A DNA stretch of 64,000 bases, taken from NCBI RefSeq assembly GCF_002980575.1, contig NZ_PVBS01000002.1, positions 744,001-808,000 of the forward strand. The letters are read 5' to 3'. The notes below the pieces were generated by a model. The model did not search any database, had not been told where the DNA came from, and was given only the letters and a program-made list of their open reading frames with translations. Shown here one piece after another: positions 17,090 to 26,440 of the stretch. The DNA comes from Sphingobacterium gobiense. Lineage in GTDB: Bacteria > Bacteroidota > Bacteroidia > Sphingobacteriales > Sphingobacteriaceae. The first letter of the stretch is position 1, and each line of letters starts with the position of its first letter. A program made the position numbers and the translations under genes.

Positions 17090-20038
17090 ATGATAAAACT
17101 TTGTATAACGATAGGTGCCTTGTTGTGTGGTTTGGTGACATCCGCACAACCCCGACAGACCTATAGTTTTAACGCCGGATGGAAGATTCATAAGGGAGAT
17201 GTGCAAGAGGCGCAGCAGCCGTCATTCGATGATAAAGAATGGAGAACGGTTACATTGCCTTACGCTTGGAATGAAGACGAAGCTTTTGCAAAGCCCATAC
17301 ACGAACACAGCACTGGAGTGGTCTGGTATCGCAAGACATTCGTACTGCCAGACGATGTACCGCAAGAAAAGGTGTTTCTGGAATTTGAAGGTGTGCGTTT
17401 CGGAGCGGAATTTTATCTCAACGGTACTTGGATTGGCCGTCATGAAAACGGGGTCATGGCAGCAGGTTTGGATATCTCTCAACACGTGTTAAAAAAAGGT
17501 GAAAATATCCTAGCTATTCGAACCGATAACGATTGGCGGTATAGGGAAAAAGCGACCAATAGTATTTTCCAATGGAACGATAAAAACTTTAATGCGAATT
17601 ATGGCGGTATTCCCAAAAATGTGTGGATTCATTTTGCCGGAGGAACATACCAAACTTTGCCTTTATATTCAAACTTAGGAACTACGGGCGTCTATGTTTA
17701 TGCACAGAACATCGATATTTCAAAAAAACGGCTGGATCTTCACGTTGAATCCGAAGTGAAAAATGAAACATCTACGACGTCTAAAGGACAATTTTTAGTG
17801 GAGGTACGCGATCTCGAAGGTACGCTTGTACATACATTTGAAACCCCTTTTTCATTGGCGGCAGGAGCGATAGGAACGATCCGGGGGCAGTCGAAATTGG
17901 AAAATGTCAATTTCTGGAACTGGGGATATGGTTACCTATATACCGTAACCACTAAGCTAGTCGTTGACGGTAAGACGATCGATGCGGTGGATACCCGTAC
18001 AGGATTCCGTAAAACAGCTTTTCGGGATGGTATGGTTTTTATAAACGACCGTGTGTTGATGATGAAAGGCTATGCCCAACGCACGAGCAATGAGTGGCCG
18101 GCAGTAGGGCTCTCTGTTGCGCCGTGGGTAAGCGACTACAGCAATAAAATCATGGTGGAAAGTAATGCGAATCTGGTTCGTTGGATGCACGTAGCGCCTT
18201 GGCGTCAAGACGTGGAATCTTGCGACCGTGTAGGACTGATGCAGATGCTACCCGCAGGAGATGCGGAAAGAGACGTAGACGGCCGTCGGTGGGAGCAGCG
18301 GACAGAATTAATGCGCGATGCGATCATTTACTACCGAAACAATCCGAGTGTTATTTTTTGGGAAAGTGGAAATGAGTCCATCTCTGAAGAGCACATGGCA
18401 GAAATGATTGCTATTCGTGACCAATTTGATCCGCATGGAGGTCGAGCCATCGGATCCCGTGAAATGCTGGATAGTAAGTTGGCTGAATACGGGGGTGAGA
18501 TGCTTTATATCAATAAAAGCGCTCGGCACCCGATGATTGCCACCGAATATATGCGCGATGAAGGTTTGCGTAAATACTGGGATGAGTATACCTATCCTTT
18601 CCATAAGGAAGGCGAAGGACCACTATATAAAGGTAACGATGCCAGCGCTTACAACCGCAACCAAGATCAGCATGCGATGGAGACGGTTCGTAGGTGGTGG
18701 GAATATTGGAAAGTACGCCCCGGAACAGGTAGGCGGGTAAGCTCAGGAGGCGTGAATATTATCTTCTCCGACTCCAATACGCATTATCGGGGGAAAGAGA
18801 ATTACCGACGCAGTGGAGAAGTAGACGCGATGCGTATTCCTAAAGACGGCTATTACGCCCATCAAGTCATGTGGGATGGATGGGTCGATCCTGATCCTAC
18901 GGGGTTGCATATCATCGGGCATTGGAATTATGCGCCACATACAAAAAAAGATATCCATGTCGTCAGCGCAGGCGAGAAGGTGGAACTGTTTGTGAATGGT
19001 CAGAGTCAAGGCTTTGGTGACCGATCTTATCAGTTCTTATTCACTTTTCCGCAGATAACTTTTGCAAAAGGGGAACTAAAAGCGCGTTCGTATGATGGAA
19101 ATGGCAAGGTGTTGAATGAAAAAGTAATACAGACAGCAGGCGAGCCGTATCGAGTAAAACTTAACTACCAGCACGGGAACAATGGCTTATACGCTGATGG
19201 TAACGACATGGTTTTAGTCGACGTGGAAGTGTTGGACAAAGAGGGAAGACGTTGTCCGACGGCAACCCATATGATTGATTTCCGTTGGGACGGTCCGATG
19301 GAATGGCGGGGGGGGATTGCACAAGGGCCCAACAACTATATCCTTTCGGAGTCGCTCCCCGTTGAGGGGGGAGTGAATAGAGTATTGTTGCGCACCAGAT
19401 ATGGGAAATCGGGTAAAATGAACATAAAAGCACAGGCCAACGGTCTTTTACCCGATAGTCTTTCTTGGGAAGTTTCTCCCATCTCTGAGAAAAATGGTCT
19501 TTTTGTAAAACATGCGGGAATCGGCTTGCCAGCAAACATGGATCGGGGAAATGGTTTACATGGAGAGCCATTAAAGCAACAACGTATAACGTTGCCCATA
19601 CAGAAAGTTCGGGCTGGTGCTAATCAGGAGATGGCGAAAGCCTCCTATGACGATAATGAGTTGACAGATTGGGTAAATGATGGAACCTTGCAAAACGCTT
19701 GGATAGAATATACCTTGGATAAGAAGTCGGACATTGATGAAATTGACTTAAAATTGAATAATTTTAGGTCACGGAGTTACCCGTTACAGGTTTTTGTTGA
19801 TGATAAGCTCGTGTTTGATGGGAAGACGAAAACGACGTTGGGTTACTATACACTAGAAATCCCACGTACCCAAGGACGCCGCGTAAAAATCCAGTTGAAG
19901 GGTAGCTCTGTTATCGCAGCAGAGAATCAACATGCTGAAATAGGTGGTAAGAAATTGGATGACGGTGTGGCGCGGGATGATAGCGGTGCCAAAGGCAGAT
20001 TGAGTATTATTGAAATAGATATACACAAAAAATTATAA
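17090..20038 (+). CDS. GH2 glycoside hydrolase with extra C-terminal domains
   Basis: Secreted 982-residue enzyme, signal peptide ending near VTSAQ. N-terminal jelly roll (FNAGWKIHKGD, GVVWYRKTFVLP) to about 190, Ig-like domain to about 305, and a TIM barrel with acid/base Glu429 in ESGNES and nucleophile Glu486 in IATEYMRDE. After the barrel there is a DUF4982-like beta domain (VELFVNGQSQGFGDRSY, about 640-690), an Ig-like domain, and a C-terminal beta-sandwich (about 855-982, DIDEIDLKLNNFRSRSYP) that looks like a galactose-binding-like accessory module. It differs strongly from the other GH2 in this window, so they probably attack different side chains. Likely exo-beta-galactosidase or related activity; specificity is inferred from the locus. 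It lies 35 bp after GH105 and 3 bp before rhaM. Confidence 0.88.
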   Translation: MIKLCITIGALLCGLVTSAQPRQTYSFNAGWKIHKGDVQEAQQPSFDDKEWRTVTLPYAWNEDEAFAKPIHEHSTGVVWYRKTFVLPDDVPQEKVFLEFEGVRFGAEFYLNGTWIGRHENGVMAAGLDISQHVLKKGENILAIRTDNDWRYREKATNSIFQWNDKNFNANYGGIPKNVWIHFAGGTYQTLPLYSNLGTTGVYVYAQNIDISKKRLDLHVESEVKNETSTTSKGQFLVEVRDLEGTLVHTFETPFSLAAGAIGTIRGQSKLENVNFWNWGYGYLYTVTTKLVVDGKTIDAVDTRTGFRKTAFRDGMVFINDRVLMMKGYAQRTSNEWPAVGLSVAPWVSDYSNKIMVESNANLVRWMHVAPWRQDVESCDRVGLMQMLPAGDAERDVDGRRWEQRTELMRDAIIYYRNNPSVIFWESGNESISEEHMAEMIAIRDQFDPHGGRAIGSREMLDSKLAEYGGEMLYINKSARHPMIATEYMRDEGLRKYWDEYTYPFHKEGEGPLYKGNDASAYNRNQDQHAMETVRRWWEYWKVRPGTGRRVSSGGVNIIFSDSNTHYRGKENYRRSGEVDAMRIPKDGYYAHQVMWDGWVDPDPTGLHIIGHWNYAPHTKKDIHVVSAGEKVELFVNGQSQGFGDRSYQFLFTFPQITFAKGELKARSYDGNGKVLNEKVIQTAGEPYRVKLNYQHGNNGLYADGNDMVLVDVEVLDKEGRRCPTATHMIDFRWDGPMEWRGGIAQGPNNYILSESLPVEGGVNRVLLRTRYGKSGKMNIKAQANGLLPDSLSWEVSPISEKNGLFVKHAGIGLPANMDRGNGLHGEPLKQQRITLPIQKVRAGANQEMAKASYDDNELTDWVNDGTLQNAWIEYTLDKKSDIDEIDLKLNNFRSRSYPLQVFVDDKLVFDGKTKTTLGYYTLEIPRTQGRRVKIQLKGSSVIAAENQHAEIGGKKLDDGVARDDSGAKGRLSIIEIDIHKKL

Positions 20039-20041
20039 ACT

Positions 20042-20353
20042 ATGCATAAGGTAGCATTTAGAATGCAATTGAAACCGGGTATGAAGGAAGAATATGAAAG
20101 GAGGCATGCTGCTATTTGGCCGGAATTGGTTCAGCTATTAAAAGAAAATGGCATAGCGGATTATACTATTTTTTTAGATGAGGAAACCGATACACTTTTC
20201 GCCGTACAATGCTTGACTGGAAAATCATCCCAAGAACTGGGAAAGACGGATGTCGTGCAACGTTGGTGGAAATATATGGCCGATATCATGGAAACCAATA
20301 CCGACTTTTCACCTGTTTCTACACCTTTAACGAAAGTTTTCCATTTAGATTAA
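20042..20353 (+). CDS. rhaM: L-rhamnose mutarotase
   Basis: Cytoplasmic 103-residue enzyme that interconverts alpha- and beta-L-rhamnopyranose, supplying the anomer used by rhamnose isomerase. The whole protein matches the family: VAFRMQLKPGMKEEYERRH with the conserved His, AAIWPELVQLLKENGI, DYTIFLDEETDTLFA, and VVQRWWKYMADIM near the end. Length equals that of E. coli RhaM (104). It lies 3 bp after GH2 and 3 bp before GH106, which feeds it free rhamnose. No other rhamnose catabolic gene (isomerase, kinase, aldolase, permease) is in the window, so these must lie elsewhere. Confidence 0.95.
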   Translation: MHKVAFRMQLKPGMKEEYERRHAAIWPELVQLLKENGIADYTIFLDEETDTLFAVQCLTGKSSQELGKTDVVQRWWKYMADIMETNTDFSPVSTPLTKVFHLD

Positions 20354-20356
20354 ACG

Positions 20357-23101
20357 ATGATGAAGAAGCGATTTTTAGCGATATTGATATGTTATGGCGT
20401 GGCCACTTCTGCCGGATGGGCACAAGATTTGTGGCCCAGTGTAACCAAAGAAATGAAGCCCTGGACACGTTGGTGGTGGCTAGGTTCCGCTGTAGATAAA
20501 CCCAATCTTTCCAGAGAGATAAAACTACTGGATGAGGCAGGTTTCGGGGGCGTGGAAGTGACGCCTATATACGGCGCTAAAGGATATGAAGAGCGGTACA
20601 TCCCCTTTCTGTCGGATAAATGGCTGGATATGCTGGCATTTACCGTAGATCAAGCAAACGCCCACCACATGGGCGTGGATATTAACCTAGGAACGGGCTG
20701 GCCATTTGGTGGACCGCAAATCGATGAGCAACATGCGGCTACCAAATTGTTTTTAGATGAGATCGATCTAAAACAAGGACAGGCCATGTCGTTTCCGCTA
20801 GGGGTAAGCGATACCAAGCAAAGCTTCAGTAAGTTACAAGCTCTCCGTGCTTACAAACCCAATGGAGAGGAGATTAATCTGGATAGTCAGATGCATAACC
20901 AGTCGGGAAGCTGGACAGCACCCGAAGACGTCCGGGTAATCGCTCTTTTTTCGGGTAGAACGCGTCAAAAAGTAAAGCGTGCTGCGCCGGGTGGTGAAGG
21001 CTTCACGCTTGACCATCTGGGGAAAGAACCTGTACAACGCTACTTTGATCATTTTCAAAAAGCATTTCAAGGAAAGGATCTACAGCTTCGTGCCTTTTTT
21101 AACGACAGTTATGAAGTATATGGTGCCAACTGGACGGATAACTTTTTACAGGTGTTTGAGGACAGAAAAGGATATAAATTACAGGCATATCTATTGGATT
21201 TTGCAGGAAAAGGTTCCGACAAAGATCAGGAAAAACGTGTGAAATCAGATTACCGGGAAGTGGTGAATGCTATCCTCCGGGATAACTTCTTGGTTCCTTT
21301 TACCTCGTTCGCCAATCAACACGGGGCGCTATCGAAAAATCAAGCACATGGATCACCGGGTAATTTGATCGATTTATATGCCAGTACCGATATTGCCGAA
21401 TGTGAGACTTTTGGGTCGAGTTTTTTTGCTATTCCGGATTTGAGACGGGATAGCGCCGATGTTCGAAATGTTGATCCTGATCCGATGATGTTTAAATTCG
21501 CTTCCTCGGCAACGCACACGACGGGCAAGAAATATACGTCTTCCGAAACATTTACATGGCTTACCGAACACTTTAAAACATCCCTCGCGCAAGCAAAGCC
21601 AGAGGTAGAGCAATTGTTTTTGGCCGGTGTGAACCATGTATTTTATCACGGTACAACCTACTCACCGGAAGATGTACCTTATCCGGGTTGGTTATTTTAT
21701 GCATCGGTTAATTTCACGACCAACAATTCGTTTTGGTCTCATCTTCCTGGGTTGAATAGTTATATTACGCGTGTACAATCTATTTTACAGACGACACAGG
21801 CAGATAACGAACTATTGGTGTATTGGCCGATATATGATGTTTGGCATGATACCAAAGCGCCATTTAAAACATTAAGTGTACACCATGTTGATGATTGGTT
21901 GCACCCAACCGAGTTCTACAAGCAAAGTATGTATCTCCAACGTCTGGGGTATAGTTTTGATTTTGTGACCGACGCCATTCTCGCTGAATCAAAGGTCAAG
22001 GACAACCTCGTTTTAACGGCAGAAAAAGCACGACCTTATAAGGTTATCTATATTCCTTCGACACATTATTTTTCAGAGAAAACCCTCGAAAACCTGTTGA
22101 CGTTGGCACGTGATGGGGCAACACTCATTTTTGAAACACTGCCAAAAGATGTGAATGGCCTAGCGAATCTGGAAGAGCGTCGCAAAAAGATGAAAGATCT
22201 ATTGGCGACATTTCAATTTGAAGAGGACGAGGAAAACCAGTATACCAGGTACGGCAATGGAAAGGTTTACCTTACTAAAGATATTTCCTCTGCCTTAGAA
22301 ACGGAACAGCTTTACGCAGAGCGTTTAGCACGTACGGGCCTTAAATTTAATAGGCGGGTCACGGAAGAGGGAACGTATTATTATCTGGTAAACCATACCG
22401 ATAAAATAATAGATCAGCACGTTCATCTAAACAGTATGGGCGAAAACTATACCTTGCTTGATCCACAGACGGGAGCGACGTTTAAGCTTCCCGCAGAGAA
22501 AGGTAGTGTTCGTGTACAGATTCCGGCCGGTTACACGTGGATCGTATATGTATCCGACACGGACAAAGCAGATATACCTTATCACTATATCGACGAGTTT
22601 CAGGACGAAAAGGTATTCGTAAATCCTTGGAAAGTTAGTTTCTTGAAAGGTGGCCCTCAATTACCCGAAGGCCGGGAATTGAACAGCTTGAGCTATTGGA
22701 CGGACTGGGGAGATGAGACGGCTAATAAGTTTGCTGGTGAAGCAGCATATGAGACCTCTTTTACCATCTCGAAAAAATCCGATAAGGCTTATGAGTTGCA
22801 GCTGGGGGCAGTCAGCGAAAGTGCACGCGTATGGATCAACGGAAAGGATGCCGGTATCGTATGGGCGCATCCCTTTACGTTAGAAATTGGCGACTTGTTA
22901 CAAAATGGAAAAAATGATATACGTATAGAGGTAGCTAACTTGATGGCGAACCGCATCCGAGATCTGGACAAACGAAACGTGTCTTGGCGTAATTATCACG
23001 AAATTAACTTCGTAAATATTGATTATAAAGATTTTGACGCTAGTAGCTGGAAACTGATGGATAGCGGTCTAAAAGGGCCGGTACGTTTATTTAGCTATTA
23101 A
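20357..23101 (+). CDS. Alpha-L-rhamnosidase, GH106
   Basis: Removes terminal alpha-L-rhamnose from RG oligosaccharides. The 914-residue protein has a signal peptide ending near GWAQ and the GH106 opening PWTRWWWLGSAVDKPN, then LLDEAGFGGVEVTPIYG and DINLGTGWPFGG. A long catalytic (beta/alpha)8 region runs to about 700 and a C-terminal GH2-like sugar-binding domain (about 790-900, SARVWINGKDAGIVWAHP) follows. Length fits the family. It is the last gene of the operon, 3 bp after rhaM and just before the terminator at 23124. The close coupling to rhaM is a strong context clue for rhamnose release. Confidence 0.93.
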   Translation: MMKKRFLAILICYGVATSAGWAQDLWPSVTKEMKPWTRWWWLGSAVDKPNLSREIKLLDEAGFGGVEVTPIYGAKGYEERYIPFLSDKWLDMLAFTVDQANAHHMGVDINLGTGWPFGGPQIDEQHAATKLFLDEIDLKQGQAMSFPLGVSDTKQSFSKLQALRAYKPNGEEINLDSQMHNQSGSWTAPEDVRVIALFSGRTRQKVKRAAPGGEGFTLDHLGKEPVQRYFDHFQKAFQGKDLQLRAFFNDSYEVYGANWTDNFLQVFEDRKGYKLQAYLLDFAGKGSDKDQEKRVKSDYREVVNAILRDNFLVPFTSFANQHGALSKNQAHGSPGNLIDLYASTDIAECETFGSSFFAIPDLRRDSADVRNVDPDPMMFKFASSATHTTGKKYTSSETFTWLTEHFKTSLAQAKPEVEQLFLAGVNHVFYHGTTYSPEDVPYPGWLFYASVNFTTNNSFWSHLPGLNSYITRVQSILQTTQADNELLVYWPIYDVWHDTKAPFKTLSVHHVDDWLHPTEFYKQSMYLQRLGYSFDFVTDAILAESKVKDNLVLTAEKARPYKVIYIPSTHYFSEKTLENLLTLARDGATLIFETLPKDVNGLANLEERRKKMKDLLATFQFEEDEENQYTRYGNGKVYLTKDISSALETEQLYAERLARTGLKFNRRVTEEGTYYYLVNHTDKIIDQHVHLNSMGENYTLLDPQTGATFKLPAEKGSVRVQIPAGYTWIVYVSDTDKADIPYHYIDEFQDEKVFVNPWKVSFLKGGPQLPEGRELNSLSYWTDWGDETANKFAGEAAYETSFTISKKSDKAYELQLGAVSESARVWINGKDAGIVWAHPFTLEIGDLLQNGKNDIRIEVANLMANRIRDLDKRNVSWRNYHEINFVNIDYKDFDASSWKLMDSGLKGPVRLFSY

Positions 23102-23123
23102 CTCTGCTTAGTATATTGAGGAG

Positions 23124-23161
23124 AAGAGGCCGTTTTCTAAAAGGAAATGGCCTCTTTTTTT
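23124..23161 (+). terminator. Intrinsic terminator after GH106
   Basis: AAGAGGCC (23124-23131) pairs with GGCCTCTT (23149-23156); additional A-T pairs in the inner region lengthen the stem, and a T-run follows directly. It separates the enzyme operon from the susC operon. Confidence 0.88.
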
Positions 23162-23168
23162 ATTACGA

Positions 23169-23214
23169 CCATGAAAGTGCATAACAGTTTTGTTACATAA
23201 ACTTTCTACCTTGC
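23169..23214 (+). promoter_or_regulatory. Candidate promoter of the first susC-susD pair (degenerate CAGGA element)
   Basis: CCATGAAAGTGCATAACAG (23169-23187) is the weakest copy of the shared element, but it lies exactly 38 nt before TACCTTGC (23207-23214), as in the other copies. It overlaps a palindrome, TAACA-GTTT-TGTTA (23182-23195), that could be a separate operator. Confidence 0.4.
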
Positions 23215-23258
23215 TTTTGAGCTTTTATAAATCTATGGTATAACGAGTTGATAAATCT

Positions 23259-26200
23259 ATGAGAGAACAGATCTTTTTTTATTGTTTACTTGCTTTTTTT
23301 CTGGGAGTTGGGTATCCGGTCGCTGCACAGGAGATGCTGCAAGGGAAGGTGATGGATGCGTCTCAGCGGCCGTTAATTGGCGTGTCTGTGCGGGTTTTGG
23401 GAGACGATAACCGGTCTGCATCATCAGGATCAGAAGGAGAATTTAGCCTTTCGGTTAACGTTGGCGAAACGTTACAATTTTCTTCGGTCGAATATGACAG
23501 CCAGCAGGTGGTGGTGAAAAGTATGCAACCGCTTACAGTGACGATGCGAGCGAAGGATGAAATACTGGATGAGGTAGTCGTCATTGGTTACGGCACACAG
23601 CGTCGTTCGGATGTCATCGCACCTGTTTCCAAATTTAATGCCGAAGGATTGGAAGAACGTCCCCTGGTGCGTGTCGATCAAGCATTAGTGGGACAGATGT
23701 CCGGTGTTCGGGTGAAACAGACAACAGGCGTACCGGGGAAGGGGTTTAGTGTACAGGTCCGAGGGTCCGGCTCTATTACGGCGGGAAGTGAACCGTTGTA
23801 TGTGATCGACGGTTTCCCTTTGGCAACTGCAGCACCAAATGGATCGGGAAATTACGCACAGGGAAATCCTTTGGACAATATTAATCCCAATGATATTGAG
23901 TCGATTGAAGTATTGAAAGATGCTTCAGCAGCAGCAATTTACGGTTCCCGAGCAGCCAATGGCGTGGTTCTTATCACAACAAAGCGAGGGAAATCTGGCA
24001 AACCCCAGATCACGTTCAATACCTACTTAGGTGCGTCTTCGCCCTATCGAAAATTAGATATGTTGAATGGTGAAGAATGGATTGACCGTGCGGTGGAGAT
24101 GATAAATGGCCAGTGGGTGGCTTCGGGTGCTGGACGCTCAGCAAATCAAACAATAGAGGAACGTCGCACCATTTTAGGCCTAGGTTCGGGTGGGTACAAC
24201 ACGTCCTTTATGTTTGACGAACGTTGGTTGCAGGATGGTCATCCGGGTATGCATTTGATTGACTGGCAGGATGAAGCGTACCGTACAGGTATGGTACAGA
24301 ACTATCAATTGGGTGCTTCGGGAGGTACCGAGTACGTGAATTATTATGTGTCGGGAAATTATATGGATCAAAAAGGAATAATTCGGGGCTTGGATTATAA
24401 GAATTACGCATTACGTGCTAATGTTGATGTAAAACCGACAAAAAAACTGGCATTTGGTATGAATCTCGCCCCTACGTATTCTGAAGCCAATGATCCAGGA
24501 ATAGAAGGAAAGGATAACATCATACACCAGATATATTCGATGACACCCGTACAAAATAATCCTGCCGGGACCGTCAATGTATTCGAAAATGCCCATTATC
24601 CGTGGAGTACATCGACCAATGACCCGATAGCTAAGCTGGAAAACTATATCGGAGAGAACAAAACAGCACGTGTTTTGGCGACATTATACGGACAGTACAA
24701 TATTTTAGACAATTTGGTTTTCAAAACCACGGTGAATCTGGATCATACGGATCGGACCTCTTTTAGTTTTAGGCCGTATACAGTAGGAGGAACATTGCAA
24801 CAACGGGTCGACAACCCGAATCAATCTACTTATGGGGCGAGTAACAAGTATCGGAAGCAGACTTTCGTCAACGAGAATACGCTAACGTATAATCTGGAAT
24901 TAGACAGGCATAACCTTACGGCTCTGTTAGGACATGCATACAACTACGATCGATTTGATGCGTCATCTATTACCTCGCAAGGAGGATATAGAAACAGTAA
25001 CATCAAAACCTTAAATGCAGCCGTTGGTACTATTGCGTCTACCAATGCTACCAAAAACTTGATGCTGTCTTATTTCGGACGTATACAGTACGCTTTTGAT
25101 GGGAAGTATTTGTTTTCGGCGAGTATGCGTAGGGACGGATCTTCCCGTTTCGGGATGAACACGAAGTGGGGCTGGTTTCCTTCTGTGTCGGCTGGGTGGC
25201 GGTTGTCAGACGAAAATTTTATGCAGACAGCCGATTTTATACAAGATTTAAAGGTACGAGCCAGTTATGGCGAATCTGGAAACAATAACATCGGGGACTA
25301 CAGTAGCATAGCGGTCCTAGGGGACGCTAATTATGCTTGGAACGGAAATACTGCACCTGGCTGGGCACCTGGTAATATCATCAATCCCGATCTCACTTGG
25401 GAGAAATCCAGAACCTTTGATGTCGGACTGGATTTCGCGTTATTTCGGTCGCGTTTATCAGGATCATTTGATTGGTACCAGAGAACAAGCAGTAACCTTT
25501 TGCTGAATGTGCCGACCATGTGGTCTACCGGTTTCGGATCTTTATTGGATAATGCTGGTGCAGTACAAAGTCGTGGATGGGACTTGGAAATTACGTCACG
25601 TAACATGCAGCGCGACAATTTTTCTTGGTCAACATCGCTCAATATCAGTCATAATACGAACAAAGTAACGCAGTTAATCGGTGATCAGCAGGAAATCCTG
25701 ATTCCGTCTTCTTTTGATATCGAGCACAGTATTTTACGTGTCGGACAACCGATGTACAGTATCTACGTGGTGCAGCAAGATGGTATCCTTACACAACGAG
25801 ATATCGATAACGGAGCCGCTTTATATGGTACGCAGGTAGCTGGCGATCCCCGCTATGTCGATGCTAACGGAGACGGCGTGATAGATGCGGAAGATCGTGT
25901 CATTGTTGGACATCCCAACCCGAATTATGTCTGGGGGATTACGAACGATTTCAAATACAAGAACTTCGACTTAAGCTTTATGTTTCAAGGGCAAAGTGGC
26001 GGACATCTATATTCGCTTTTAGGGCGGGCATTAGGGCGCACAGGACAAGGTGCTAGTGATAACGCATTAGGTTTTTACAGGGATAGATGGCGTTCAGCCG
26101 AAGATCCGGGCGAAGGTCGGGTCGGGAAGGCCTATTCTACCTTCGGCCGCATTAAAAATACCGATTGGTTGTATTCTTCCGATTACTGGCGCTTACGCAA

Positions 26201-26438
26201 CGTCACTTTTGGATACAACTTCCGCGATTTACGGCTTGCAGGACAATCGCGGCTGAACTCGGGACGTATATATTTGACATTGGAAAACTTTTGGGGACAG
26301 GATAAATATGACGGTGGGCTGAATCCCGAATCGGCCAATACGAACCTCAGCGGCGACGACAACTATCCCGAAGCTGGTGACTATGGTGGACTAGCATTAC
26401 CGAAAACAATTACATTTGGTATAAACTTGACTTTCTAA
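23259..26438 (+). CDS. SusC/RagA-type TonB-dependent glycan importer
   Basis: Outer-membrane 1059-residue transporter: signal peptide ending near VAAQ, carboxypeptidase-regulatory-like domain about 27-98 (LQGKVMDASQRPLIGVSVRV), a canonical TonB box DEVVVIGYG at 104-112, plug domain with VDQALVGQMSGVRVKQ, PLYVIDGFPL, SIEVLKDASAAAIYGSRAANG, and a 22-strand barrel ending in the expected aromatic-rich strand (TFGINLTF). It forms a lid-and-barrel complex with the SusD encoded 2 bp downstream. Position between RG enzymes and the second GH105 indicates import of RG-I oligosaccharides; substrate is inferred from the neighbours only. Confidence 0.95.
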   Translation: MREQIFFYCLLAFFLGVGYPVAAQEMLQGKVMDASQRPLIGVSVRVLGDDNRSASSGSEGEFSLSVNVGETLQFSSVEYDSQQVVVKSMQPLTVTMRAKDEILDEVVVIGYGTQRRSDVIAPVSKFNAEGLEERPLVRVDQALVGQMSGVRVKQTTGVPGKGFSVQVRGSGSITAGSEPLYVIDGFPLATAAPNGSGNYAQGNPLDNINPNDIESIEVLKDASAAAIYGSRAANGVVLITTKRGKSGKPQITFNTYLGASSPYRKLDMLNGEEWIDRAVEMINGQWVASGAGRSANQTIEERRTILGLGSGGYNTSFMFDERWLQDGHPGMHLIDWQDEAYRTGMVQNYQLGASGGTEYVNYYVSGNYMDQKGIIRGLDYKNYALRANVDVKPTKKLAFGMNLAPTYSEANDPGIEGKDNIIHQIYSMTPVQNNPAGTVNVFENAHYPWSTSTNDPIAKLENYIGENKTARVLATLYGQYNILDNLVFKTTVNLDHTDRTSFSFRPYTVGGTLQQRVDNPNQSTYGASNKYRKQTFVNENTLTYNLELDRHNLTALLGHAYNYDRFDASSITSQGGYRNSNIKTLNAAVGTIASTNATKNLMLSYFGRIQYAFDGKYLFSASMRRDGSSRFGMNTKWGWFPSVSAGWRLSDENFMQTADFIQDLKVRASYGESGNNNIGDYSSIAVLGDANYAWNGNTAPGWAPGNIINPDLTWEKSRTFDVGLDFALFRSRLSGSFDWYQRTSSNLLLNVPTMWSTGFGSLLDNAGAVQSRGWDLEITSRNMQRDNFSWSTSLNISHNTNKVTQLIGDQQEILIPSSFDIEHSILRVGQPMYSIYVVQQDGILTQRDIDNGAALYGTQVAGDPRYVDANGDGVIDAEDRVIVGHPNPNYVWGITNDFKYKNFDLSFMFQGQSGGHLYSLLGRALGRTGQGASDNALGFYRDRWRSAEDPGEGRVGKAYSTFGRIKNTDWLYSSDYWRLRNVTFGYNFRDLRLAGQSRLNSGRIYLTLENFWGQDKYDGGLNPESANTNLSGDDNYPEAGDYGGLALPKTITFGINLTF

Positions 26439-26440
26439 AA

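Noticed and set aside
9083..23195. TAACA-N4-TGTTA palindrome at 23182 and a similar TAACAAAGTTTTTA at 9083 as a possible GntR operator
   Set aside because: Only two copies, one imperfect, at different distances from the -7 boxes, and one overlaps the CAGGA element. Too weak to call.
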